Assembly: GCF_004339805.1 (NCBI RefSeq)
Contig: NZ_SLUI01000017.1
Coordinates: 36,732 to 100,731 of the forward strand
Origin: Anaerospora hongkongensis
GTDB lineage: Bacteria > Bacillota > Negativicutes > Sporomusales > DSM-15969
DNA: 64,000 nt
Direction of reading: 5' to 3'
Made by a program: the position numbers and the translations under genes. Below the pieces are notes generated by a model. It worked only from the letters and a program-made list of their open reading frames with translations, was not told the DNA's origin and searched no databases. Below are positions 50,203-58,376 of this stretch, piece by piece; position 1 is the first letter of the stretch; each line of letters starts with the position of its first letter.

Positions 50203-50214
50203 TTGATTTTCCTC

Positions 50215-50245
50215 TTGACTATAACGTTACTGTATAGTTTATGAT
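50215..50245 (+). promoter_or_regulatory. MerR-type promoter with 19-bp spacer
   Basis: TTGACT (50215-50220), a 19-bp spacer, TATGAT (50240-50245). The dyad arms ACTATA (50218-50223) and TATAGT (50233-50238) lie between the hexamers and are centred at 50228. The overlong spacer with a central dyad is the hallmark of MerR-family activation by DNA distortion. It points to the RND operon, 91 bp before the fusion-protein start. Confidence 0.88.
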
Positions 50246-50335
50246 ACCTTAGCAACCCCCGAATAGTCAAATTCAGGAAACGGCAAGCTGCCGGAAATGA
50301 ATAGTGGCAGGGGGATATAAGGAGGTCGGACAGCC

Positions 50336-51496
50336 GTGTTTTCAGCAAAAGCTAATAGAGTTTACTGCGCAGGCTTGAGTATGATCTTAACAGGCTTCAT
50401 CCTTGCAGGGTGCGGCAGCGCACCGGTGCAGGTGGCGCCCAAAGCAGTGCCGGTTAAAGCGGTAAAGGTTATCCAGCAGGATGTAGCAAGAGTTCATGAA
50501 TATGCCGGGCAGATACAGAGCAGAAATGAAGTAAAAATTCAGGCCCGTATATCAGGTAATATTGTAGAAAAGATGGTTTCCGGCGGCGATATGGTGAAAG
50601 CCGGTCAACCGTTGTTTCGCATAGACAGCATTCAATACGAAAGCACCTTGCTGTCTGTGCAGGCCCAGCTGGTACAAGCTGAGGCCAACTGGGAAAATTC
50701 GCGGATTGATACCCAGAGGTACCAGAGTCTGCTGAAGGAGGCGGCTATTCCCGAGCAGCGCTTGACCACGCAGCAGGCTACTGAACGACAGAATGAAGCA
50801 ATTGTGGCTTCTTACCGTGCACTGGTGAAAAAGGCGCAGGATGATTTGAACAGCACTCTGGTCGTTTCGCCAATCGACGGACGTATTGACATAAATGATG
50901 TCGGTGTCGGCACTTATGTACAGGCAGGAACGACTACATTAGTAACAGTAGGTTCCCAGGATCCGGTGTTTGTTCAATTCAATATGAGTGAGAATGAATA
51001 CCTGAGCCTGCGCCAGACTTCTGAGGATTCCGTTGTCAGCGGCGGCTGGGGAAATGATGTGCAGATTACCTTGAGCAATGGCGCAGCCTATCCGTTAAAA
51101 GGCAAAGTCACGCAGGCCGACCGGAGCCTGGCCAACAACAGCGGGACACTGACGCTAAAAGCGGCGGTTGCCAATCCTGACGGAATTTTAATTCCCGGTA
51201 TGTTTGCCAGAGTCAAAATTACCGGGGTGCCTGTGAAAAATGCGGTACTGGTTCCCCAGCGGGCTGTTCAGCAAGTGTTGGACAAATCGCTTGTTATGGT
51301 CGCTGGTGAGGGCGGTAAGGCAGAGCCTCGTCCGGTAATCCTGGGCGAAAAGGTAGGCAGTTATTACCTGGTAAAAGAAGGTTTGACAGTGAATGACACA
51401 GTTGTTGTAGAAGGCCTGACTAAGGTTCAGGAGGGTATGCCGCTTGAGGTAACCGTTGTTACTCCCGAAGAGTTAGGGCTGTCAGTTAACTCGTAG
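50336..51496 (+). CDS. RND efflux periplasmic adaptor (membrane fusion) lipoprotein
   Basis: A 386-residue AcrA-type adaptor linking the inner-membrane pump to an outer-membrane channel. It has a lipoprotein signal with lipobox LAGC (Cys near residue 23), then a barrel-sandwich/lipoyl half-motif (VKIQARISGNIVEKMVSGGD), an alpha-hairpin (~100-165) and beta-barrel and membrane-proximal domains (VSPIDGRIDINDVGVGTYVQ, ILIPGMFARVKI). The start is GTG 50336 with AAGGAGG at 50319-50325. It is the first gene of the operon driven by the MerR-type promoter; the pump gene follows after 15 bp. No TolC-like channel gene is in the window. Confidence 0.92.
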   Translation: MFSAKANRVYCAGLSMILTGFILAGCGSAPVQVAPKAVPVKAVKVIQQDVARVHEYAGQIQSRNEVKIQARISGNIVEKMVSGGDMVKAGQPLFRIDSIQYESTLLSVQAQLVQAEANWENSRIDTQRYQSLLKEAAIPEQRLTTQQATERQNEAIVASYRALVKKAQDDLNSTLVVSPIDGRIDINDVGVGTYVQAGTTTLVTVGSQDPVFVQFNMSENEYLSLRQTSEDSVVSGGWGNDVQITLSNGAAYPLKGKVTQADRSLANNSGTLTLKAAVANPDGILIPGMFARVKITGVPVKNAVLVPQRAVQQVLDKSLVMVAGEGGKAEPRPVILGEKVGSYYLVKEGLTVNDTVVVEGLTKVQEGMPLEVTVVTPEELGLSVNS

Positions 51497-51511
51497 GAGG
51501 TGTGACGAAGC

Positions 51512-54500
51512 ATGGCAAAATTTTTTATTGAGCGACCAATTTTTGCAATTGTACTGTCGATCATGATTGTGGTGGCAGGAGCAATCGCCGGGCTGCGTCT
51601 GCCTGTTGCCCAATATCCGCAAATCCAGCCGCCGACCGTCTCGGTAGCGGCAACGTATGTAGGTGCGAACGCGGAGGTTGTCAACCAGACAGTGGCCCAG
51701 GTAATTGAGGAACAGATCAACGGTGTTCAGGGCATGAACTATATGAGCTCCAACTCGGATGACTCCGGTGCCTACAGCCTGGAAGTCGTTTTTGATCTGG
51801 GGGTTGACGGTGACATTGCCGCTGTTAAGGTGCAAAATAGTGTTGCCCAGGCTAATGCCGCTTTGCCGGCAGACGTAACTGCCGCTGGTATTACAACTAA
51901 GAAAGCCTCCTCCGATATGGCGATGATGCTGAGCTTTTATTCGCCGAAGGGCTTTTATGACAATACGTTTTTAACTAATTATTTTAACGTGTACCTAAAG
52001 GACGCCATTAAGCGGGTCAATGGTGTCGGTGATGTCATGATCCTGGGAGCCGATTTTTCCCGGCGCATCTGGCTCAACCCAGACCGGATGGCCGAACTGG
52101 GGCTGACAATCGCCGATGTAATTGATGCGGTAAAAGAACAAAATGTCCAGGCACCGGCAGGGACAATCGGTGCAATGCCTGTTCCACAAAAGCAGGAATT
52201 TCAGTATCCGGCGAAAGTAAAGGGACGTTTAGCGAGCATTGCCGATTTTGAGAATATTATCGTAAAGGCTCAGCCCAATGGGGCCTTTGTTTATCTAAAA
52301 GATATTGCGCGGATTGAAAATGCCGGTAAGGATTTGAATTTTTCTTCCAAACAAGATGGCGCCAATGCGGTGGCGGTAGGAATTCAGCTGACCAGTGACG
52401 CTAATGCGATGAATACTATTGCCGGTGTAAAAAAGGCAGTGGCAGCAGCGGCAGAGAATTTTCCGCCGGACTTCAAATATAAATCGGTTTTTGATAACAC
52501 TAATTATATTTCGGAATCCATATACGAGGTCGTGAAAACCTTCCTTGAAGCGATGGCACTCGTGATGCTGATCGTCTTTCTCTTCTTACAAAGCTGGCGG
52601 GCGACTCTCATTCCCATGCTGGCTGTTCCTGTATCGCTCATTGGTACATTCGGTGCTTTTGTGCTGCTGGGCTTTTCTATAAATACCCTGACGCTGTTTG
52701 CGATGGTTCTGGCAATCGGGCTGGTCGTGGATGATGCCATCGTAGTAATTGAAGCAGTTGAACATCACCTTCGCTATAATAAGCTGACACCGGTAGAAGC
52801 TACGAAACGGGCTATGGCCGAGGTATCAGGACCGGTTATTGCCATTGCTTTTGTCCTGGCCGCCGTGTTTGTTCCGGTTGCTTTTATTGGTGGTATGGTG
52901 GGAATTCTCTATCGGCAGTTCGCCTTAACGATTGCCGTATCGATGGCTTTATCCGCACTGGTAGCTTTGTCGCTGACCCCGGCACTGTGCGCCTTGCTGT
53001 TACAGCCATATGAAGAGCAAGCCAAAAGCAGTATGCTTGGCAGATTTTTCGGCAGGTTTAATGATTGGTTTGACCGCACTACCGCAGCGTATAGCAACCG
53101 GGTGAAATCATTAATAGCCAAAGCCAGATATTGCTGCATTTTCTTGCTGATCGTCTTGGCAGGAACGGTATTCTTGTACAAAATTGTTCCGACCACCTTT
53201 GTGCCGGATGAAGACCAGGGTTTTTTTGCCGTAGCCGTCAATCTGCCGGAGGGGGCAAGTATGAACAGAACCCAGCTGGTGGTTGACAAGCTGACGCAGG
53301 AAATCAAAACGCAGGCAGGAGTCGAGCAGGTTATCGCCGTTGCCGGGTTTGATATCTTAGCAAATGCCGCCAAAGCGAATACGGCAGTTCTATTTGTCGG
53401 ACTTGACCCGTGGAGCAGCCGTAAGGCTGACGCAACCCAAATTGATTCCATTATCGGCGGGGTGCAGGCTAAAACTGATATGTTCCCGGAAGCGACGATT
53501 ATGGCCTTTAATATGCCGTCTCTGCCGGGGCTGGGGATGGTTGGTGGTTTTAGCATGGTTCTGCAGGATTTAACCGGGCATAGCAAGGAAGAGCTCGACG
53601 CGGTGACCAAACAATTTGTAGGCGCTGCCAATCAGCTTCCCCAAGTGAGTGCGGTTTACTCAACGTATAAAAGCGATTCCCCCGGTTATGAATTTGAAAT
53701 TGACCGGGAAAAGGTAAAAAACTTAGGGATTGCCTTAAGTGATGTTTTTACAGCCCTGCAAGTCAATTTCGGTGGCACGCAGGTCAATGACTTTAACATG
53801 TTCAACCGTACGTATAAGGTAGTCATGCAGGCTGATACGCTTTTCCGCAATGAAGCCGATATGACCCGGTTTATTTTCGTCCGCTCTTCGAATGGCTCCA
53901 TGGTTCCTCTGGATACCCTGCTCAAGCCAAAACAAACGACGGGTACGTCCATTATTTCCCGGTTCAATGCAGCCCGCAGTATCCCGGTTAATGGCTCGGT
54001 AGGTGATGGCTACAGCTCAGGGCAGGCAATTGCCGCCATGGAAAAGCTGGCAAAAGAAACACTGCCTGCCGGTTTTAGCGTTGAGTGGTCGGGACAGAGC
54101 AGGGAGGAAAAGAAGGCTGGCAGTACAACCATGCAGATTCTGGCGCTGGCACTGATCTTTGTCTTCTTATGCCTGGCAGCGCTGTATGAAAGCTGGAGTG
54201 TCCCTTATGCCGTTATGTTGTCTGTGCCAACAGGTATTTTTGGTGCCTTATTTTCCCAATATGTAATGAACCTGCAAAACAGTGTTTATATGCAGATTGG
54301 TGTAATCATGCTGATCGGGCTGGCCGCAAAGAATGCAATTTTAATCGTAGAGTTTGCCAAGGTCCGCGTGGACAAAGGGATGGATCCGGTTAAAGCCGCT
54401 GTTGAAGCGGCGGCACTCAGACTACGTCCCATCCTGATGACCTCTTTTGCCTTTATTATCGGCTGCCTGCCGCTGGCGATAGCCAGTGGTGCCGGCGCGG

Positions 54501-54664
54501 CCGCCAGAAAGGCGATGGGGACGGCTGTTGTCGGCGGCATGACGGTTGCCACAGCTTTCGGCATATTCCTGATCCCGGTGTTGTTTGTGGTTGTCGAATG
54601 GACTGCCGCTAAGCTGAGCTGGAAGAAAAAGAGTAAGGAAACCGCTCCGGTACAAGTGTCATAG
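51512..54664 (+). CDS. RND multidrug efflux pump, HAE-1 family
   Basis: A 1050-residue AcrB-type inner-membrane drug:proton antiporter of normal length. It starts AKFFIERPIFAIVLSIMIVV as usual. The proton-relay pair of Asp is in helix 4 (LAIGLVVDDAIVVIE near residue 405), and the family D-x-x-D region is intact. Two large periplasmic loops and twelve helices are apparent, with the second-half signatures PDEDQGFFAVAVNLPEGAS near 566 and AKNAILIVEFA near 935. GGAGGTG precedes ATG 51512. It works with the adaptor 15 bp upstream. The HAE-1 type supports broad hydrophobic-drug export, under control of the divergent BmrR-like regulator. Confidence 0.95.
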   Translation: MAKFFIERPIFAIVLSIMIVVAGAIAGLRLPVAQYPQIQPPTVSVAATYVGANAEVVNQTVAQVIEEQINGVQGMNYMSSNSDDSGAYSLEVVFDLGVDGDIAAVKVQNSVAQANAALPADVTAAGITTKKASSDMAMMLSFYSPKGFYDNTFLTNYFNVYLKDAIKRVNGVGDVMILGADFSRRIWLNPDRMAELGLTIADVIDAVKEQNVQAPAGTIGAMPVPQKQEFQYPAKVKGRLASIADFENIIVKAQPNGAFVYLKDIARIENAGKDLNFSSKQDGANAVAVGIQLTSDANAMNTIAGVKKAVAAAAENFPPDFKYKSVFDNTNYISESIYEVVKTFLEAMALVMLIVFLFLQSWRATLIPMLAVPVSLIGTFGAFVLLGFSINTLTLFAMVLAIGLVVDDAIVVIEAVEHHLRYNKLTPVEATKRAMAEVSGPVIAIAFVLAAVFVPVAFIGGMVGILYRQFALTIAVSMALSALVALSLTPALCALLLQPYEEQAKSSMLGRFFGRFNDWFDRTTAAYSNRVKSLIAKARYCCIFLLIVLAGTVFLYKIVPTTFVPDEDQGFFAVAVNLPEGASMNRTQLVVDKLTQEIKTQAGVEQVIAVAGFDILANAAKANTAVLFVGLDPWSSRKADATQIDSIIGGVQAKTDMFPEATIMAFNMPSLPGLGMVGGFSMVLQDLTGHSKEELDAVTKQFVGAANQLPQVSAVYSTYKSDSPGYEFEIDREKVKNLGIALSDVFTALQVNFGGTQVNDFNMFNRTYKVVMQADTLFRNEADMTRFIFVRSSNGSMVPLDTLLKPKQTTGTSIISRFNAARSIPVNGSVGDGYSSGQAIAAMEKLAKETLPAGFSVEWSGQSREEKKAGSTTMQILALALIFVFLCLAALYESWSVPYAVMLSVPTGIFGALFSQYVMNLQNSVYMQIGVIMLIGLAAKNAILIVEFAKVRVDKGMDPVKAAVEAAALRLRPILMTSFAFIIGCLPLAIASGAGAAARKAMGTAVVGGMTVATAFGIFLIPVLFVVVEWTAAKLSWKKKSKETAPVQVS

Positions 54665-54726
54665 AGAGCGGAAAAAAGTATCATACTACAGAGCATAACG
54701 ATTCTGCTGCAGTGGAGAATTGAAAA

Positions 54727-55053
54727 ATGAACGCATATGTGTTATTGGGCATTGCTATTGTCCTGGAAATCATCGGAACTTCGACAATGAAAGCTTCCGC
54801 AGGTTTTACTAAACTCGTGCCCAGCCTCTTATTTGTTGTTATTATGGGCGCTTCCTTTTATTCCGTTTCACAGGCATTGACAGAAATCCCTTTAGGCATA
54901 GCCTATGCCATTTGGTCCGGATTAGGAACGGCATTGACTGCGCTGGTGGCGGTAGTGATTTGGAAAGAGACGATGAACCTGTATACGGTTACTGGTATTG
55001 TTCTGATCATTGCCGGAGTGGTATTGTTGAATTTAAAAGGGGCAGGACATTAA
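54727..55053 (+). CDS. Small multidrug resistance (SMR) transporter
   Basis: A 108-residue, four-helix transporter of the EmrE/QacE type. The essential membrane Glu is in LLGIAIVLEIIGTSTMKAS near residue 13, and GIAYAIWSGLGTALTALVAV near 57 is the family helix-3 signature. It probably forms a dimer that exports cationic compounds by proton antiport. It is 62 bp after the RND pump without an intervening terminator, so it likely belongs to the same MerR-controlled operon. A terminator follows. Confidence 0.93.
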   Translation: MNAYVLLGIAIVLEIIGTSTMKASAGFTKLVPSLLFVVIMGASFYSVSQALTEIPLGIAYAIWSGLGTALTALVAVVIWKETMNLYTVTGIVLIIAGVVLLNLKGAGH

Positions 55054-55089
55054 ACAGTGAGACTTTTTTAAATCGTCTGGGGAGACATA

Positions 55090-55120
55090 AAAAGAGTGCG
55101 TCCAATGGACGCACTCTTTT
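55090..55120. terminator. Bidirectional terminator between SMR gene and hcp
   Basis: AAAAGAGTGCGTCC and GGACGCACTCTTTT around a 3-nt loop, serving both convergent operons. Confidence 0.88.
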
Positions 55121-55129
55121 ATGCGTATC

Positions 55130-56701
55130 TTAGCCCAAAATAGCTTTGAGATCCTGTTCCGGAGTGGTGATCGGGTGCAGGTTGAATTTCTCAACAAGCA
55201 CGCCCAATACTGTGGGAGACAGGAAGGCGGGCAGGGATGGCCCGATATAAATGTCTTTGATACCGAGTGACAAGAGGGTCAGCAGGATGCAGACAGCTTT
55301 TTGTTCATACCAGGAAAGCACCAGGGTTAACGGCAGATCATTTACACCGCATTCAAAAGCACCTGCCAGAGCGACGGCGACTTGAATAGCGGAATAGGCA
55401 TCATTGCATTGACCCATATCCAGGATGCGCGGCAGGCCGCCGATTTCACCCAGATTAAGGTCATTAAAGCGGAACTTGCCGCAGGCCAGGGTTAATACGA
55501 CGGTATCCTGAGGAGTTTGTTTTACGAACTCAGTGTAGTAATTACGGCCGGGCTTAGCCCCGTCACAGCCGCCTACCAGGAAGAAATGCTTGATCGCACC
55601 GGCTTTGACGGCGTCAATTACCGTTCCGGCGACACTCATTACCGTATTGTGGCCGAAGCCGGTCATTAGTTCTGAACCACCGTTGATGCCGGTGAATTCT
55701 TTATCCGTATCCCAGCCGCCAAGCTCCAGTGCTTTTTCAATTACCGGTGCAAAGTCTTTTACACCACCGATTTCGACATCGGGAATGTGTTTTAATTCGG
55801 GATAAGCTACGACTGAAGTGGTGAAAATCCGGTCAGAATAGCTGGCGCGGGGCGGCATGAGGCAGTTGGTTGTGAAGAGAATCGGCGCGGGAAGATTGTT
55901 GAATTCTTTTTGCTGGCTCTGCCAGGCTGTGCCGAAATTGCCTTTGAGGTGAGCATATTTCTTCAATTCCGGGTAACCGTGGGCTGGCAGCATTTCACCA
56001 TGGGTATAGATATTAATGCCTTTACCTTCCGTTTGTTCGAGCAGTTGTTTCAGGTCAAGCAGGTCATGGCCGGTGATAACAATAAACGGTCCTTTTTCTA
56101 CATTCGTCGTTACTTTAGTGGGGACAGGATGACCGTAGGCTGATGTATTAGCTTCGTCAAGCAGCCCCATACACTTGAGGTTTACACCGCCAAATTCCAT
56201 GAGCAGTCCCAGCCACTCGTCGACGGAATGGTCTTCAGACAGTGCCTTCAGTCCTTTGAAAAACCAGTCGGACACAGCAGCATCTTCTTTGCCCAGAACA
56301 TAAGCATGCCAGGCGTAAGCTGCCATGCCGCGCATCCCAAGCAGCAAGGTAGAGCGCAGGGATACAATATCAGGATTGCCGGACCAGAGGTCTTTACCGG
56401 CATAGGTTGTTGCTCCGTTTAATTTCGCGGTTTCTTGTTTAACCGCCGCTGTCCATTCCGCTACTTTTGCGGGATCGAAATTGACGTTGGTGACGGTTGT
56501 AAACAGCCCCTGAATAACAAGCTCGGTTGCTGTTTTACTGGGAGATTTACCGCCTGCAGCTTTGGCCAGATCAATGAGGGCTGCTGTAAGCTCATCCTGG
56601 TTATTGGCTGTTTCCGGATTTTTTCCACAGACACCGGCAGTGAAGCACCCTTTTCCACCTGCAGTTTGTTCACACTGAAAGCAAAACATGTTGTTGGACA
56701 T
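55130..56701 (-). CDS. hcp: Hybrid cluster protein (hydroxylamine reductase)
   Basis: A 523-residue Hcp that carries a [4Fe-4S] and a hybrid 4Fe-2O-2S cluster and detoxifies nitric oxide or hydroxylamine. The N-terminal cysteines are FCFQCEQTA...GVCGK. Hybrid-cluster ligand regions are visible as HGEMLPAHGYPEL near 235, NCLMPP near 285, VGGCDGAKPGRNYY near 380, LACGKFRFN near 408 and the Cys in DMGQCNDAYSA near 432. Length is typical of the anaerobe-type protein. It is in an operon with the ferredoxin-like gene upstream on the same strand and divergent from a Crp/Fnr regulator. Confidence 0.95.
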   Translation of the reverse strand: MSNNMFCFQCEQTAGGKGCFTAGVCGKNPETANNQDELTAALIDLAKAAGGKSPSKTATELVIQGLFTTVTNVNFDPAKVAEWTAAVKQETAKLNGATTYAGKDLWSGNPDIVSLRSTLLLGMRGMAAYAWHAYVLGKEDAAVSDWFFKGLKALSEDHSVDEWLGLLMEFGGVNLKCMGLLDEANTSAYGHPVPTKVTTNVEKGPFIVITGHDLLDLKQLLEQTEGKGINIYTHGEMLPAHGYPELKKYAHLKGNFGTAWQSQQKEFNNLPAPILFTTNCLMPPRASYSDRIFTTSVVAYPELKHIPDVEIGGVKDFAPVIEKALELGGWDTDKEFTGINGGSELMTGFGHNTVMSVAGTVIDAVKAGAIKHFFLVGGCDGAKPGRNYYTEFVKQTPQDTVVLTLACGKFRFNDLNLGEIGGLPRILDMGQCNDAYSAIQVAVALAGAFECGVNDLPLTLVLSWYEQKAVCILLTLLSLGIKDIYIGPSLPAFLSPTVLGVLVEKFNLHPITTPEQDLKAILG

Positions 56702-56753
56702 AAGAAACGCCTCCCTATTATTTTGTCTTTATATGATCCACATCAGCTACGGC

Positions 56754-57473
56754 TCAATCCTCAAGGATTCTACCGTCTGTACTGATGGTGACTACCCGCC
56801 AGGGGATCATTTGGCCGCTGTTGATGAGAGCCTGTTTAGCAGCATGTTCCAGGCCGCCGCAGCACGGAACTTCCATGCGGAGTACCGTTAGGCTTTTAAT
56901 AGAATGAGCAGCCAGAATTTGTGTCAGTTTTTCGCTGTAATCAGCATCATCCAGCTTGGGACAGCCAATCAGCGTAATCTTGTTTTTGATAAAATCCTGA
57001 TGGATATTCGCATAAGCGAAAGCAGTGCAATCGGCCGCAATCAGCAAATGAGCGTTATCGAAGTAAGGCGCATGCACCGGTACCAGGCGCAGCTGGCAGG
57101 GCCATTGCCGTAATTCCGACTGTGCCGCAGTTGGCTGAACAGGCTGGGCAGCAGACTGCGGCTTGTCAAAAACGCGTGCCTGCATTCCCGGGCAGCCCAG
57201 CGGCGGAATTACTGTCTGGGGATGAACGGCAGCGTGGTGTTTCATGCGCTCGGCAACCGCTTCTTCATCAAAAGGGGCCGCTTCCCGTTCTACTATCTGC
57301 ATGGCTCCGGTGGGACAGGCAGGCAGACAAGCACCCAAACCATCACAGTAAATATCGGAAACCAGGCGGGCTTTTCCATCTATTAGCTGAAGGGCGCCTT
57401 CGTGGCAGGCGGAGATACACAGCCCACAGCCATTGCATTTATCTTCATCAATGAGAATCATGTTTCTTTTCAT
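56754..57473 (-). CDS. 4Fe-4S ferredoxin-domain protein, probable Hcp electron partner
   Basis: A 239-residue soluble protein. Two ferredoxin cluster motifs lie in the first 70 residues (CNGCGLCISACHEGA and CDGLGACLPACPTGA). The C-terminal ~120 residues have further conserved Cys (VIPPLGCPGMQ near 97, ADCTAF, LIGCPKLDD, VPCCGG). Such proteins are regularly encoded beside hcp in anaerobes and probably pass electrons to it. AGAGGTG lies just before ATG 57473, chosen over the longer frame from 57515. It is first in the transcript, followed by hcp. Confidence 0.85.
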   Translation of the reverse strand: MKRNMILIDEDKCNGCGLCISACHEGALQLIDGKARLVSDIYCDGLGACLPACPTGAMQIVEREAAPFDEEAVAERMKHHAAVHPQTVIPPLGCPGMQARVFDKPQSAAQPVQPTAAQSELRQWPCQLRLVPVHAPYFDNAHLLIAADCTAFAYANIHQDFIKNKITLIGCPKLDDADYSEKLTQILAAHSIKSLTVLRMEVPCCGGLEHAAKQALINSGQMIPWRVVTISTDGRILED

Positions 57474-57513
57474 AGCGCACCTCTTTTTCCTGAGTTTTTC
57501 TCTCTGTATTCTC

Positions 57514-57559
57514 ATTATAAAGAGATCAGAATGAAAAATCGGTAGCCGTGGCTACCGAT
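57514..57559 (-). promoter_or_regulatory. hcp operon promoter with Crp/Fnr-type operator at about -41.5
   Basis: On the minus strand, TATAAT (57514-57519) has a poor -35 region that is covered by an inverted repeat with 10-bp arms ATCGGTAGCC and GGCTACCGAT (57538-57559, 2-bp centre). With the start point expected near 57507, the repeat is centred about 41.5 bp upstream, the class II position for Crp/Fnr activators. It also lies about 80 bp before the regulator gene and could autoregulate it. Confidence 0.7.
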
Positions 57560-57637
57560 TCAGAAAAGTTTTTTGTTTTTGGGAGAAATATGTTACGATA
57601 AATGTAAAACGATTATGAGCAATCGGTGAGGGTATAT

Positions 57638-58327
57638 ATGAAAGAAATGCTGCCGGCACTAAAAAAAACACTGCTGTTTGCAGGGATCAGGGAAGAGGAT
57701 CTGATCAATATGCTGGCCTGTCTGCAGCCTAAGGTGTGTCATTACGATAAAAATGAGACCATTGCCCTGGCCGGGGACGGGTTTGAATGTATTGGGATTC
57801 TCGTCAAAGGCGAAGCGGTAGTCATCAAAGAAAATGCTGCCGGTTCCCGCCATGTCATGACCATGCTGCAGCCGGGAGACTTGTTTGGAGAAATGGTTGT
57901 CTATGCGGCCAACTCCGCATGGCCGGCTACCGTTCAGGCCCGTGAGGCTTCAACCGTGGTGTTTTTAGACAGGGAGAAAATTATTGGCGAGCGCTGTCAG
58001 TCCTGCAGCTGGCATCGAACGCTGATTCATAATTTGCTGCGCATTATCTCCGAAAGAGCAGTGATGCTCAATAAAAAAGTAGAGTATCTGACCATACGGG
58101 GATTACGCGGCAAGCTAAGTGCCTTTTTCTTAGATCAATATAAAAAGCAGGGCAGGCCTGACCTGCAATTGCTGCTCAACCGTAATGAATTAGCCGACTT
58201 TCTGCATGTTTCCCGGCCTTCGATGTCACGGGAGATGGCACGTATGCAGGAGGAAGGGCTGATCACCTTTCAGCGCCAGACGGTGCGCATCCTGAAGCTG
58301 GACGCATTGTTGAAGATAACGGACTAA
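57638..58327 (+). CDS. Crp/Fnr-family regulator, probable HcpR
   Basis: A 229-residue regulator with an N-terminal cyclic-nucleotide-type sensor domain (residues ~15-130: GILVKGEAVVIKE, MLQPGDLFGEMVVYA) and a C-terminal winged helix (RNELADFLHVSRPSMSREMA near 185). Cys pairs (MLACLQPKVC; ERCQSC) are present, but a Fnr cluster pattern is not clear. Divergent placement from hcp, with a palindrome at the activator position, fits HcpR-type regulators of nitrosative stress genes. ATG 57638 follows GGTGAGGG. It is followed by its own terminator. Confidence 0.85.
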   Translation: MKEMLPALKKTLLFAGIREEDLINMLACLQPKVCHYDKNETIALAGDGFECIGILVKGEAVVIKENAAGSRHVMTMLQPGDLFGEMVVYAANSAWPATVQAREASTVVFLDREKIIGERCQSCSWHRTLIHNLLRIISERAVMLNKKVEYLTIRGLRGKLSAFFLDQYKKQGRPDLQLLLNRNELADFLHVSRPSMSREMARMQEEGLITFQRQTVRILKLDALLKITD

Positions 58328-58333
58328 TATAAG

Positions 58334-58373
58334 AAGCTCCTGTACATCCGTTAAAGATGTACAGGAGCTTTGT
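58334..58373. terminator. Bidirectional terminator between regulator and gdh
   Basis: AAGCTCCTGTACATC (58334-58348) pairs perfectly with GATGTACAGGAGCTT (58356-58370), then TGTG. It ends two bases before the convergent gdh stop. Confidence 0.75.
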
Positions 58374-58376
58374 GTA

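Noticed and set aside
53039..53631. Long minus-strand frame (240 codons) inside the RND pump gene
   Set aside because: It is antisense to a highly conserved pump sequence; high-GC codon bias produces such frames.
57538..57559. Palindrome read as a plain terminator for the hcp divergent region
   Set aside because: No gene reads into it from either side; both neighbours diverge from it, so an operator role fits better.
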